Shown: positions 37,601 through 44,404 of the stretch, piece by piece | Layout: every line of letters starts with the position of its first letter | Numbering within the stretch: the first letter of the stretch is position 1 | DNA from: Sphaerolaimus hirsutus | Lineage: Eukaryota > Nematoda > Chromadorea > Monhysterida > Sphaerolaimidae | Direction of reading: 5' to 3' | DNA: 64,000 nucleotides | NCBI GenBank assembly: GCA_964036195.1 | Contig: OZ038452.1 | Coordinates: 28,221,785-28,285,784 of the forward strand | The notes under the pieces: generated by a model | Seen by the model: the letters and a program-made list of their open reading frames with translations, nothing else | What the model was told of the DNA's origin: nothing | The model's database searches: none | Made by a program: the position numbers and the translations under genes

Positions 37601-40600
37601 ATGGAAAGCAATGGGGAGCGCTCTGGTTTGTTGGGGTGTGAAGGGGGGGGGGGTAATTTGAGGATACCGTAAATGCTCCAATAAGGCGACCGTCGGTTTA
37701 TTGTTTTCAGCACATTTTTGGGGGTCGCATTATTGGAGAGGTCGCTTTATTGGAGAGGGTCGCATTGTATTTTTTGACACCTCAACAACTCAACTGTTCA
37801 TTTAACTCGTATGAGCATGGCATCGTAAAGCAATATTGTAAAACAAAATCACCACAAAGCCACAAAATTTGCTAAATTTTTACAAAATTTGCCAATTGAC
37901 AGTGTCCGTAGATTGTGACATCATTTTCTTACGGCTGTTTTTTGTTTTTTCTTTTTCTTTGGGGGTCGCATTATTGGAGGGGGTCGCATTATTGGAGAGG
38001 GTCGCATTATACTTAGACAACGTGCCAAAGGGGGTCGTACTATTGGAGAGGTCGCTTTATTGGAGGGGGGGTCGTTCTAATAGAGCATTTACGGTATGTA
38101 TACTCTGCAGACTGCATGCTTATTCATATTTAAGTTTTGGGTGTGTAAAAGCCTATCCTTTACTATGTATTTATGATACTTCACAAAAATTTCTGATGAA
38201 ATGATAGACCCGCCACAAATTTTTTAATTTTAAATTTATCTGAACAAATATGGTAAAGATTATATTTTATCTACATTCACAGACTCCCAAGACAGCGCCG
38301 GCAAAAAGAGACTTTTCTCTGAAATAAAGAAGGATTCAGGCTACAAATCAACATCAGTGGAACATCACCATGGCAATGCTCCTATAATTAAACTTGAAAG
38401 TAACACTTGTGAAGTGCCACAAAAAACAAATGAAGCAAAATTTTATCTACCCAGGATGGAAAGTGATTCAAAGTTGGTTTTTAACGAATTACTACGTATT
38501 TTTATCGTTTTCTACTGAAANNNNNNNNNNNNNNNNNNNNNNNNNNNNNNNNNNNNNNNNNNNNNNNNNNNNNNNNNNNNNNNNNNNNNNNNNNNNNNNN
38601 NNNNNNNNNNNNNNNNNNNNNNNNNNNNNNNNNNNNNNNNNNNNNNNNNNNNNNNNNNNNNNNNNNNNNNNNNNNNNNNNNNNNNNNNNNNNNNNNNNNN
38701 NNNNNNNNNNNNNNNNNNNNGGTTGACATCATCTATCAATGTGATCTTTTGGATTTTTACTAAGATAGTCTTGGAGATTAATTGGCCCATACAAACAAAC
38801 TTTATCAGACTTTGTTTTCTCACTGAAAATCGTGGCTGAAAATTTGAAAATGGCGCCAATTTTTTGGTTCTGAATTGAGAGCTTAGCTTTTTTCACAAAA
38901 ACTGTGCTCAATTGCATAGTTTATGACAAAAAAATAAAATCCAAAAACTAGGTCTGCACTTTTTTACCACAGCAGTTTGAAATGATCAACAACGCAGATG
39001 TCATGATCACAGACAATCCCACTCTGAAGACTCAGATGAAGTTTTATGAAAAAAGTTTCCATTATATTCTTAGGTTATTTTATCATGCTCTTTCATTTGT
39101 ATGTCTCCATTTTTTATTAAACACACTTTGAAAGTGTGCTGTCATACAAAAGTGTACTTTTTTAGCAAATATCACAAGTGTGATCATGTAAAATTAAAAA
39201 TAATTCATTTTTACCATCAGCTAGGGTGTCAAATTTCCGTTTTCCGTTTTCCGTTTCCATTTTCTGCAGGCAAATTTTTTCCGTTTTCCGTTCCGTTTTC
39301 CGGCTGCTGAAATTTTGTTTCCGTTTTCCGTTCCGTTTTCCAGCAACTTTTTTTTCCGTTTCCGTTTTTCCGGCTCAGTTTCCGTTTTCTGGCTAAATTT
39401 GTAGTTTTTCCGCTTATTTTTTCGGTTTTCCGCCTCAATTTCCAGTTTTTCCGCATTTTTTCATTTTCCGCCTCAATTTTCCATTTTTCCGCCTAATTTT
39501 ACCCTTTTCTGGCTCAAATTTCTGTTTTCTGATCTGCCAAACTGGTAAAAATTCATGCAGATTGTCAATGATGAATAAAATTTCTTGTTTCCAGCAAAAT
39601 TACTGCAAATTTTTTCCACTTCCAGCAAAATTTCAGCAAATTTTATCCGTTTTCCGGCAAAATTTCAGCAAGTTTTTCCATTTCCGTGCAAATTTGATTT
39701 TTCCGTTTCCATTTTTCCAGCCTCTTTTTCCGTTTTCTGGCCACTGAAAAATTTTTTCCGTTTCCATTTCCGTTTTCCGCCAAGTCAAATTTTTTTTTCC
39801 ATTTTCCATTCCGTTTTCCGGCTGCTGAAAAAATTTTTCCGTTTCCGTATCTGTTTTCCGTAAAAAAATTTTTTTGACACCCTACCATTAGCTAACTGTT
39901 TTGACAGTAGCTTTTAGCTGGCCATTTGGTTATTTTATATTTCTGTTTGCAATCTAACTGCTATGAACTAGGGTTGGGACATGATATTCACATGTGATCA
40001 TGCTTGTGATATTTATTTTTTTATGCAAGTGCAATTTAGCAGAAACATAAAATAACCAAATGGCCAGCTAAAAGCTACTGTCAGAACAGTTAGCTACTAG
40101 TACAAATGAATAATTTTTGGATTTTACATGACCACACTTGTGTTATGTGCTAAAAAGTACACTTTTGTATGACGGCACCCTTTCAAAGTGTGTTTAATAA
40201 ACAATGGAGGCATACAAATGAAAGAGCATGATAAAATAACCTAAGAATATAATGGAAACTTTTTTCATAAAACTTCATCTGAGTCTTCAGAGTGGGATTG
40301 TCTGTGATCGTGACATCTGCATTGTTGATCATTTCAAACTGCTGTGGTAAAAAAGTGCAGACCTACTTTTTGGATTTTATTTTTTTATCATAAACTATGC
40401 AATTGAGCACAGTTTTTGTGAAAAAAAGCTAAGCTCTGAATTCAGAACAAAAAATTTGGTGCCATTTTCAAATTTTCAGCCACAATTTTCAGTGAGAAAA
40501 AAAAATCTGATGAAGTTTGTTTGTATGGGCCAATTAATCTCCAAAACTATATTAATAAAAATCCAAAATATCAAATTGATAGATGATGTCAAGCAAAAGT

Positions 40601-43600
40601 TTTGAATTTCCAAAGAAACGTCTGGAAAAAAGATGATTTTTGACTTCAATCAATTTTTTTTTGTAGGAAGATGGCATTTCCAGATATATGTATGGAAATA
40701 AATGTTTAGTTTCTATGTACGAAGATTCCAAATGCACCATAAAAATGGGGCTCAGAATTCTTTATGTGAAAAGTGAATTTTTGTATGGAAGCACCCTTCC
40801 AAATTATGTTTAATAAAAAATGGAGATATACAAATGAAAGAACATGTAAAAATAACCTAAGTTTATGATGAAAACTTTTTTCATACAACTTCATCTGAGT
40901 CTTCAGAGTGGGAGTGTCTGTGGTGGTGAGACGGGTGTCAGGCTGTTTCAAACTGTTGTGGCAAAAATTGGCAGACCTACTTTTTCTATTTTATTTTTGT
41001 AAAATAAACTATGCAATTGGGCACAGTTTTTATAAAAAAAGCTAAGCTCTCAATTACAAACTGAAAATTTGATGCCATTTTCAAAATTTCAGCCATCATT
41101 TTCGTTGAGAAAAAAACATTTGATGAAACTAGTTTGTATGGGCTAATTAATCTCCACAACTTTCTTAATAAAAATACAAAATATTATATTGATAGATAAA
41201 GTCAAACAAAAGTTATGAATTTCCAAAAAACAGCCTGAAAAACGGTGATTTTTGACTTTGATCAATTTTTTCAGTAGGAAGATGACATTTCCGGATATAT
41301 GCATGGAAGGAAATTTTAAGTTTCTAGTTATGGAGATTCCAAATCCATGAAAAAAAACGCAAAAAACTTTTTGTGACAGGAACAAAATAGGCATGTTTGG
41401 TTCTTAGGCGAAGCGAGTCTTAAATTGTCTGTCACAACAAAAACAATGGGTGTGTTAGATTCACCAGGAAGCGGGCTGGATGTTCGTGAAGCGCTCGCTG
41501 CTTCCACATCCACAGGCTTCCATTAGCATCACAAAATATTTGGTGAAGTGCATTTCACACGCTTCAACTAGCTTCCCACGTGCTTCATGGGCTTCCAAAA
41601 TTGTGGAAGACACCTGATGCTGGCGCTTCCGCACACATCACCATCTCTATACATCTCCTTGTCAGTGCAATATTCAACAGCGTGAGGTGTCTTCACGCAG
41701 ATATTCATTGTGTGAGTGGAAACGCTGGCATGCTTGGTGAAGCGTTGGGAAGTGTCCATGTGAAGGAACTTTACAACGCTTCACAACGCGCATCCACGCC
41801 CCAAATTTTTTGCTGTGTGCCAACTACCATTGATGTAGATTCATTCTGGTAATGATTTAAAAATAGTGATGACTTAAAAATGATTCATTCCGGTGAACTT
41901 AAATGCATTCAAGGCTGATGTATTTATGAGTTTTCAAAATTCTGTTAAAATTACAGTAGAAAAGTACTGGCTAAGGATGAAAAACCCTGACTATTAATGG
42001 CCATTTGATAACAAAATGTTTGTTTTTTAAAAGCTCATCCAACTGCACCAGCACTTTATATTTAGACTGACACAAAAATGATATTAAAAAAACCTATTCA
42101 CAGGTCTGATGAAGTGACTGGTGGTGAATCGATCGATATCCCCGACATGCCAGCACAATGCAGCAGCACAATAAAGTGTGTCACTTACCTAAAACCATTC
42201 AAAATTACCAACACATTCACTGCTATCCACCAAATTTCGCAGCCATTACCCCAGCGAGTCGCCAGCAGGTTGGCCTGTCAGCAACATGGCAGCCAAGCCA
42301 CCAACTGCCAGGAAGCCACCGCTGGCCCTGCACAGACACGCGACCATAGCTGCGCAGCATAACAGGCTCGATTTTGTTTCTTGTGTGAAATGGTACCTAA
42401 GTTATGGATAAGAGCCAATCAATGTTTTTACACACATTTTAAACTACTGTAGCCCACGAGAATAAACCACGAGGTTTTTTTCCATTACATTGTTCTAAAT
42501 GTGGATGGATCAGGTGGCAGTTCCGCAAATTGAGAAGTGAAAAGTAAAATGGCAAAAGTGAAGAGAATTACTTTTTATCTTTACTTCGCTGTTGCCAATT
42601 CACCTGCCATTTCACTTCGCTTTTTCCAATTTACTTCGCATTTGCCATTTTACTTCTCACTTCTCAATTTGCGGAACTGGTACCTGGTCTGGTGCTTAAT
42701 TTATACATGACATTATTCACCAAAATGCCTTCACACACTTTGTGGTGTAAACTCGGCAGACTTTATGCTATACAATTATCAACTGACGCCATTTCGCTGG
42801 AATTCAGCCAAGAATAAAGTATGTAAAATATAGTAAACAATAAAATACGCCTGACGCAATTTAAATGACGCAATTTTCGCATGTTCTTGAGTGAACAAAC
42901 CTTTCGCTACAAAAATTTTGTTCTGTTTAGCTACAATTGATAATGTATTTATTGATTTTGGCTGAATGAATATATTCCATTCAGTTATTTGTTGAATTTA
43001 TTCCGTCCAAACTTTTAATGGGAGAAATCTCTTTTTGGATCAGTGCCAAAAATGTTGTTGGCATGTGTTTAGGATGACTCCCTTAATTCGAAATTCGTAC
43101 TTACCCATCCCTTTTCTTGTTCCGTTTTTGTGCATATTTGGACTGTGCATATTTGACAAAAACGGGTTCAGCTTTCAATAAAATGGGCAATGTTTCTCCT
43201 AAAAAAGCAGAAATGCGACCATAAAAACGCTAGGATGTCACATTTTAGCGTTTTCAGGATTTTAAACATTTGGCCCGATAAAAATAAGGGTTTGATTAAA
43301 TATTAGAAATTGTAAGGCGATTAGGTAGTCATTTGCAATTAAGTTAATGCAAAAGAATATTCTCCTCAAGCGAAATCAGCGTCACGTTTTGCGGAAATGC
43401 CGTACTCCGCATGGCTGGCAGAAGGATTTTCTATTTTTATTTTTATTTTGAATAGGCAGTCGTTGAACATAAGTTTCGCCTAGCGGGCGCTCAGCGAAAG
43501 GAAACATAAGTGGAGCAAACTTGTAGAATATCACGTCTGCCGAGTATACTAATCAAATGCCTGTCCCATTGAACCTTGTGAAATGTAGAATGTAAAATGT

Positions 43601-44342
43601 CATGTAAAATGTAAAATCTCTTGCAACCTAAAAGTTAATATTACTGATGGCTTTCGTCATTTTACATTCAACATGACTATTTTATTTTCAGATATCGGGA
43701 TGACATGCGCTACTTCAATGTTGATGCCACCAGCGAGCGGCTGTACAAGGAATTCAGTAATTTTGATCCAACTTTTGAAAAGTGCCAACATCACACATCT
43801 GTTGATTATGACAGAGTGCAAGTTCCCACAGTGCATTTTGAAAGGGTGAGTATGTAGTTTCAAATCAATGAATCCTAGCTGAAATGCCCAAACCAGCCAA
43901 AACTAATAATGCAATGGCATAATAAGTGACATAATTGCATGTACCCCCATTCTTCATTAAAATTCTTTAGGGGACATTTTTGGGTAATGTTTTTATGCAA
44001 TGTTACACATTAGACCTTCCCCTAAAGGGTCTTCCAACTTTTAAAATGTGTAACAAAGGTAAATTGCAGTAAATTTTGGTATGAGACTAGTGATTTTCAT
44101 ATCTCCCTTTTTACTAATGTAACTGCTAAAACACAGTACTTTTGCAGTCTCACTCAGCTGAAATGACCTTTATGGACGGACATCAACTACCATATGAGCA
44201 AATCATTCAGAACCAACAGAAACAAAGGCACTTGGGGGATGTATTTCATCAAAATTTGCCACAAAGTGAAATTATGCAGGGTCAAGATGCTTTGTACAAT
44301 CCAAGGGGTGTTCCCTGTATTAGATTGCAGGAACATGAGTGA
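25456..44342 (+). CDS. Single-pass membrane protein with very long cytoplasmic tail, 3' part of gene (22 exons)
   Basis: Twenty-two exons (25456-25653, 26065-26363, 26669-26783 or -26827, 29060-29289, 29498-29558, 29897-30131, 30286-30419, 30662-30765, 30975-31088, 31556-31778, 32133-32279, 32368-32462, 34355-34553, 34835-34971, 35657-35830, 36610-36752, 37491-37625, 38283-38472, 42104-42175, 42243-42365, 43692-43845, 44148-44342) join in one frame of about 1,158 codons. The first exon carries one hydrophobic segment followed by CKYCLKK, a stop-transfer pattern, so the rest should be cytoplasmic. The tail is rich in Ser, Pro, Gln and Asn with no folded domain that I recognise; it has proline motifs and possible phosphosites. 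Exons for an extracellular part must lie upstream, probably before the window. I cannot assign a family. Exon 3's donor and exons 19-20 are the least certain parts. The model spans an assembly gap and many transposons, and two introns are whole MITEs. Confidence 0.72.
25808..26040. mobile_element. MITE with TAGGACTCGAA ends and GAGTCGAGTC core
   Basis: TAGGACTCGAA and TTCGAGACCTA are inverted ends, and the core is GAGTCGAGTC tandem sequence. Flanks GCAACAAC and CAAACAAC agree at 6 of 8 positions, a possible old 8-bp duplication. It fills most of intron 1, ending 24 bp before the next exon. Confidence 0.65.
26065..26363 (+). CDS. Exon 2, cytoplasmic tail
   Basis: ATATCAG acceptor and AGAG|GTCATT donor; phase 0 in, phase 2 out. 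It opens APDKEIASFQPQNQTP, passes a small-residue segment (SPGIIGAIGAADGTS) and a KKQKVQLQQ stretch, and ends basic (RENGRRNGKR). Confidence 0.72.
26465..26550. mobile_element. CCGTATT MITE, left fragment in intron 2
   Basis: TCCGTATTACCTCGAGTCGAA followed by CCCCC-GAATTA units. It is followed by TTCATTATTCAGATGACG, which belongs to the TATACTCGGC family interior. Confidence 0.5.
26669..26827 (+). CDS. Exon 3, cytoplasmic tail; donor ambiguous
   Basis: AACTACAG acceptor completes an Arg codon with exon 2 and reads SASERRPMRTYNPPLQPG and onward. GC-rich coding-like sequence runs to GGCAG|GTTGGC (26827, phase 2). The alternative CTG|GTGAAT at 26783 (phase 0) is the one that joins exon 4 directly, otherwise a further exon is needed in the 26.8-29.06 kb intron. 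Confidence 0.6.
27243..27445. mobile_element. MITE with CACACACTAGCTTTCA terminus
   Basis: GCCTACACACACTAGCTTTC at the left is answered by a mutated GTTGAAAACTGGTACTGCG right end. The GAGTTTTCAAAATTTC arm matches the 544-722 copy. Confidence 0.6.
27770..28182. mobile_element. TA-flanked CCGTATT MITE in intron 3
   Basis: CCGTATTTACTCGAATAATTC to ATTCGAGTAAATACGG, with CCCCCACTTGAATAATT arms. Its interior (AATGCAGTACATCC, ACATGGCTAAAAATTTTACG) resembles the 14079-14410 copy. Confidence 0.85.
28196..28628. mobile_element. TA-flanked CCGTATT MITE in intron 3
   Basis: CCGTATTTCCTCGAAATACC to TTTCGAGGAAATACGG. Starts 14 bp after the preceding copy; shares the AACAATGACTGTGTAACGTC internal segment with 11.9 kb. 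Confidence 0.85.
29060..29289 (+). CDS. Exon 4, cytoplasmic tail
   Basis: CATTTCCAG acceptor, GCCAG|GTGCTA donor; phase 0 in, phase 2 out. Reads IRKSHLSHRQTSNNSSLEN, then Asn/Gln/Ser-rich sequence. Its last three bases (CAG) are one copy of the target duplication of the following MITE-intron. Confidence 0.75.
29290..29497 (+). mobile_element. Intron 4 = palindromic P2-type MITE (introner)
   Basis: The whole 208-bp intron is one P2-like element. It starts GTGCTAATCGCAGACATTG and ends CAGGGTCTGAGACTGCCCA followed by CAG, with TGTCAAATGACATGC-type arms, and exon 4 also ends in CAG. The donor GT is the element's first two bases and the acceptor AG lies in the duplicated CAG. The exon phases on either side agree. 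Confidence 0.78.
29498..29558 (+). CDS. Exon 5, cytoplasmic tail (61 bp)
   Basis: Phase 2 in, phase 0 out, GAG|GTGAGA donor. Reads LSAEWMLERGANLLTIGASE, the most helix-like part of the tail. The acceptor is the right-hand duplicated CAG of the preceding MITE. Confidence 0.72.
29897..30131 (+). CDS. Exon 6, cytoplasmic tail
   Basis: CCAATCAG acceptor and CCCG|GTAAGT donor (strong); phase 0 in, phase 1 out. Reads IYNMPTDGIKSPNRTGYGS and later RPPLQKQRASLGPPG; SH3-ligand-like proline basic stretch. Confidence 0.78.
30286..30419 (+). CDS. Exon 7, cytoplasmic tail
   Basis: CCCCCCTCCCAG acceptor after a strong pyrimidine tract; phase 1 in. Reads RQSRTPSTSLEGHSPMETLP and then VLDKTSPVHAHPSTHLGTV. 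The phase-0 donor GTG|GTCGGT fits exon 8. Another acceptor 19 bp upstream would give a different, less protein-like frame. Confidence 0.62.
30662..30765 (+). CDS. Exon 8, cytoplasmic tail
   Basis: CCATTTCAG acceptor; phase 0 in, phase 2 out. Reads LNNNIMEGHSPYQQMPYNSP and on through Gln-rich sequence. Its last bases ACCAG abut the GTGCCAGTTCC end of a P1 MITE, so the donor lies at the exon-transposon junction. Confidence 0.78.
30766..30974 (+). mobile_element. Intron 8 = palindromic P1 MITE (introner)
   Basis: The complete 209-bp intron is a P1 element: GTGCCAGTTCCGCAAGTGGA on the left, TCCACTTGAGGCACTGGCCC on the right, then CAG. The exon before it ends in CAG, so a CAG target duplication brackets the element. 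GT comes from the element end and AG from the duplication. Phase 2 is conserved across the junction and both exons read well. Intergenic relatives are at 4322-4956, 6720-6876 and 18872-19091. Confidence 0.85.
30975..31088 (+). CDS. Exon 9, cytoplasmic tail
   Basis: Starts right after the MITE-intron, GGCAG|GTGTCT donor; phase 2 in and out. Reads NPCMSAIGDQRSAPVQLAQL and continues with a Gln/Ala amphipathic stretch (ARQMAVVQQHEP). Confidence 0.78.
31325..31400. repeat. ACATCATGTATGCAATGT palindrome segment in intron 9
   Basis: TACATCATGTATGCAATG followed by TTTACATGATGTA and GCATTGCAGCTACACAT matches the internal palindrome of CCGTATT MITEs (8.6, 9.4, 16.1, 21.9 kb), here without the MITE ends. 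Confidence 0.65.
31556..31778 (+). CDS. Exon 10, cytoplasmic tail
   Basis: AACCCCCCCATTCAG acceptor; phase 2 in. Reads NSHSWDTPGTCPTSTSPNN, then an ordered-looking segment FDNVDRFLTLVQLRERVNDR. The phase-0 donor GTG|GTTGGT joins exon 11; GATAG|GTACAA is a stronger site but in the wrong phase. Confidence 0.7.
31918..32013. mobile_element. AATAGAACGG-type MITE fragment in intron 10
   Basis: TTTCCAATACAAAGGCG...TTCTATTAGAAGAAAAACG is a degenerate right part of the CCGTATT/AATAGAACGG variant. Confidence 0.45.
32133..32279 (+). CDS. Exon 11, cytoplasmic tail
   Basis: CATCTCATAG acceptor, TTG|GTTAGA donor; 49 codons, phase 0 on both sides. Reads TATEDISAVGTVPIPPTYSN, later MKDPFTRPNAL. The AVGTVP motif recurs in exon 16. 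Confidence 0.75.
32368..32462 (+). CDS. Exon 12, cytoplasmic tail
   Basis: CATTTTCCAG acceptor, AGTTG|GTTTAC donor; phase 0 in, phase 2 out. Reads PALRQLSVQTTPLVQQTSLS. The donor overlaps the TA target of a CCGTATT MITE four bases into the intron. Confidence 0.72.
32468..32590. mobile_element. CCGTATT MITE at the exon 12 donor
   Basis: CCGTATTTCCTCGAAATACC begins 5 bp after the exon end, in the TA of the donor sequence GTTTA. Long G run follows; the right terminus is lost. Confidence 0.7.
32747..32968. mobile_element. GCGCC hairpin element in intron 12
   Basis: TAGTGATGGAAAAAGAGCC start and GCGCCAATAGCGCCAGCGCC end followed by A's, collinear with 15002-15212. Confidence 0.78.
33100..33280. 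repeat. TAGATAGATAGCTG-containing G/C-tract repeat
   Basis: TTAGATAGATAGCTGAGCGG and TAGATAGATAGCTGGAGC recur with a G run and matching C run. Similar pieces are near 50.93-51.03 and 59.60-59.68 kb. Confidence 0.4.
33478..33698. mobile_element. GCGCC hairpin element in intron 12
   Basis: CTGGCGCTTTTTTGGCGAC start, CTTTTCCATCACTAC end. Near reverse complement of 24317-24541. Confidence 0.78.
33712..33912. mobile_element. CCGTATT MITE, right half
   Basis: AACACAAACTGCAGTATTTG internal segment, G tracts and final TTTCGAGGAAATACGG before TA; left end missing. Confidence 0.65.
34030..34205. mobile_element. hAT-like ACCCGGGTA MITE, decayed
   Basis: CGGATACCCGGGTAAAT at the left and CCGAAATACCCGGGTATTTC near the right with ACGTAAAAACTTTTTCGCAC before CTCTG resemble the family at 54294 and 60299. 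Confidence 0.5.
34355..34553 (+). CDS. Exon 13, cytoplasmic tail
   Basis: TGCCTAG acceptor (weak pyrimidine tract), GTT|GTAAGT donor (strong); phase 2 in, phase 0 out. Reads RAHSMDRPRNLPIYNAKN and later CKMLWGLRETFENTFDIDD, a conserved-looking mix of aromatic and acidic residues. Confidence 0.72.
34600..34745. repeat. P2-like TGTCAAA repeat remnant in intron 13
   Basis: AAAGTGTCAAAGGTCATGTA and AATGTCATGCAAAATGTC units without an opposing arm. Confidence 0.4.
34835..34971 (+). CDS. Exon 14, cytoplasmic tail
   Basis: CAACTTTCAG acceptor, TTAG|GTGAGA donor; phase 0 in, phase 2 out. Reads EDKFNNPSSSTSVSAYTKDS; Ser-rich. Confidence 0.77.
35090..35522. mobile_element. CCGTATT MITE, AATAGAACGGC type, complete
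   Basis: CCGTATTTCTTCCAATAGAA to TTCTATTAGAAGAAATACGG with TA flanks and repeated CCTCCAATAGAACGGCA units in the left arm. A similar fragment precedes it (35040-35089) and another follows (35560-35620). Confidence 0.8.
35657..35830 (+). CDS. Exon 15, cytoplasmic tail
   Basis: CCCCTTTTCTCAG acceptor, TATAA|GTGAGT donor; phase 2 in and out. Reads HTTSFESNTDAICADEKQG, then RRSSTFLEPPGHKLSLEAKR. The basic RRSSTF is a plausible kinase site. Confidence 0.77.
36097..36593. mobile_element. hAT-like MITE with CAGAGTTGTTGAAA terminus
   Basis: CAGAGTTGTTGAAAGTACTG on the left and TACGTTTTAACAACT on the right; internal GTAAACGTAAACG simple repeats in both orientations. It lies just upstream of exon 16's acceptor. 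Confidence 0.65.
36610..36752 (+). CDS. Exon 16, cytoplasmic tail
   Basis: TTATCACCCAG acceptor, CCAG|GTGGGT donor; phase 2 in, phase 1 out. With exon 15 it forms a basic, likely helical stretch: KRQKYK then SLYERRRMALRRALVDGSVD. Acidic/Ser sequence and a second AVGTVP follow. Confidence 0.78.
36814..37119. mobile_element. GCGCC hairpin element, long diverged copy
   Basis: TAGTGATGGAGAAAGCTCC start and CTTTTTCATCACTAG end, so both ends are of the GTGATGG type here. Interior GCGCC units are partly mutated to GCACC. Confidence 0.7.
37491..37625 (+). CDS. Exon 17, cytoplasmic tail
   Basis: CCCAACCTCACAG acceptor, TCTG|GTTTGT donor; phase 1 in and out. Reads GTKGGSQVPSDQTTQGKL and contains the proline motif GRLPPVPVLP, a candidate SH3 ligand. 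Confidence 0.77.
37667..38094. mobile_element. CCGTAAAT MITE, GGTCGCATTATTGGAG type
   Basis: CCGTAAATGCTCCAATAAGG to TTCTAATAGAGCATTTACGG between TA dinucleotides, with GGGGGTCGCATTATTGGAG arm repeats. It is a fourth internal version on related TA-flanked ends. Confidence 0.8.
38283..38472 (+). CDS. Exon 18, cytoplasmic tail
   Basis: CATTCACAG acceptor; phase 1 in. Reads KKRLFSEIKKDSGYKSTSVE, later FYLPRMESDSK. The phase-2 donor TCAAA|GTTGGT joins exon 19; the open frame continues to a stop just before the assembly gap, so other donors or an exon in the gap are possible. Confidence 0.65.
38521..38720. other. Assembly gap (200 N)
   Basis: Exactly 200 N, so probably a placeholder of unknown true size. 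It interrupts the left arm of a large inverted repeat, the kind of structure that breaks assembly. Confidence 0.95.
38721..41426. mobile_element. Large foldback element in intron 18
   Basis: The arm 38721-39222 is repeated inverted at 40090-40600; shared words include GGAGATTAATTGGCCCATAC and TAGCTGGCCATTTGGTTATT, and the centre is near 39.99 kb. A further direct half-unit covers 40.6-41.34 kb and ends GGCGAAGCGAGTCTTA, matched inverted at 44.99 kb. It is related to 45.0-47.06 kb. No coding capacity seen. Confidence 0.75.
39223..39883. mobile_element. TTTTCCGTTTTCC-rich MITE nested in foldback arm
   Basis: AGGGTGTCAAATTTCCG start and TTTTTTGACACCCT end are inverted. Flanks ACCATCAGCT and ACCATTAGCT (9 of 10 identical) look like a target duplication. 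The opposite palindrome arm lacks the insertion. The interior is strand-asymmetric TTTTCCGTTTCCG simple sequence. Confidence 0.75.
41429..41822. mobile_element. MITE with TGTCACAACAAAAA-type ends and GAAGCG core
   Basis: GTCACAACAAAAACAATGGG at the left is answered by CCCCAAATTTTTTGCTGTGT at the right. The interior is dense in GAAGCG/CGCTTC in both orientations. Confidence 0.5.
42104..42175 (+). CDS. Exon 19, cytoplasmic tail
   Basis: CTATTCACAG acceptor; phase 2 in. Reads SDEVTGGESIDIPDMPAQ. ATAAA|GTGTGT gives a 67-bp intron before exon 20. If that intron is not removed, the frame runs on to 42268 and can also splice to exon 21 in phase. Confidence 0.6.
42243..42365 (+). CDS. Exon 20, cytoplasmic tail; GC donor
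   Basis: AATTTCGCAG acceptor; phase 2 in and out. Reads HYPSESPAGWPVSNMAAKPP, then basic sequence ending AAQHNR. GC-rich coding-like sequence stops exactly at AACAG|GCTCGA, which has GC instead of GT. It joins exon 21 in frame (NR-YRDD). Confidence 0.55.
42514..42683. mobile_element. Palindromic MITE P1 in intron 20
   Basis: GTGGCAGTTCCGCAAATTG pairs with CAATTTGCGGAACTGGTAC; outer context is CAG on the left and CTG on the right, so a clean direct duplication is not visible here. Confidence 0.75.
42748..43548. mobile_element. TAAACTCGGCAGAC-terminus element
   Basis: TAAACTCGGCAGACTTTATG at the left is matched inverted by GTCTGCCGAGTATA at the right. About 800 bp, no ORF. Same family as 56337-56533 and 61798-62370. 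Confidence 0.6.
43692..43845 (+). CDS. Exon 21, cytoplasmic tail
   Basis: TATTTTCAG acceptor, AAAGG|GTGAGT donor (strong); phase 2 in, phase 0 out. Reads YRDDMRYFNVDATSERLYKE, then FDPTFEKC and VDYDRVQVPTVHFER. It is the most aromatic and ordered-looking part of the tail, likely a conserved C-terminal motif. Confidence 0.8.
44148..44342 (+). CDS. Exon 22, C-terminus and stop
   Basis: ACTTTTGCAG acceptor; phase 0. Reads SHSAEMTFMDGHQLPYEQII and ends RLQEHE with TGA. No C-terminal PDZ-ligand pattern. Confidence 0.8.
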   Translation, partial: SHSAEMTFMDGHQLPYEQIIQNQQKQRHLGDVFHQNLPQSEIMQGQDALYNPRGVPCIRLQEHE

Positions 44343-44398
44343 ATATGTGTCACATTTTGATAGTTTTTAAATTGTTTTGAATGTTTTTACAAATTGAT

Positions 44399-44404
44399 AT
44401 TAAA
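44399..44404 (+). terminator. Likely poly(A) signal ATTAAA
   Basis: ATTAAA lies 57 nt after the stop codon of the long-tailed membrane protein, the common variant of AATAAA. Confidence 0.45.

Noticed and set aside
38394-38859. ORFs spanning the N run
   Set aside because: Created by translating the assembly gap.
42158-42349. Alternative exon frame (NKVCHLPKTIQNYQH...)
   Set aside because: It does not join exon 18 or exon 21 in phase, whereas the chosen frames do.
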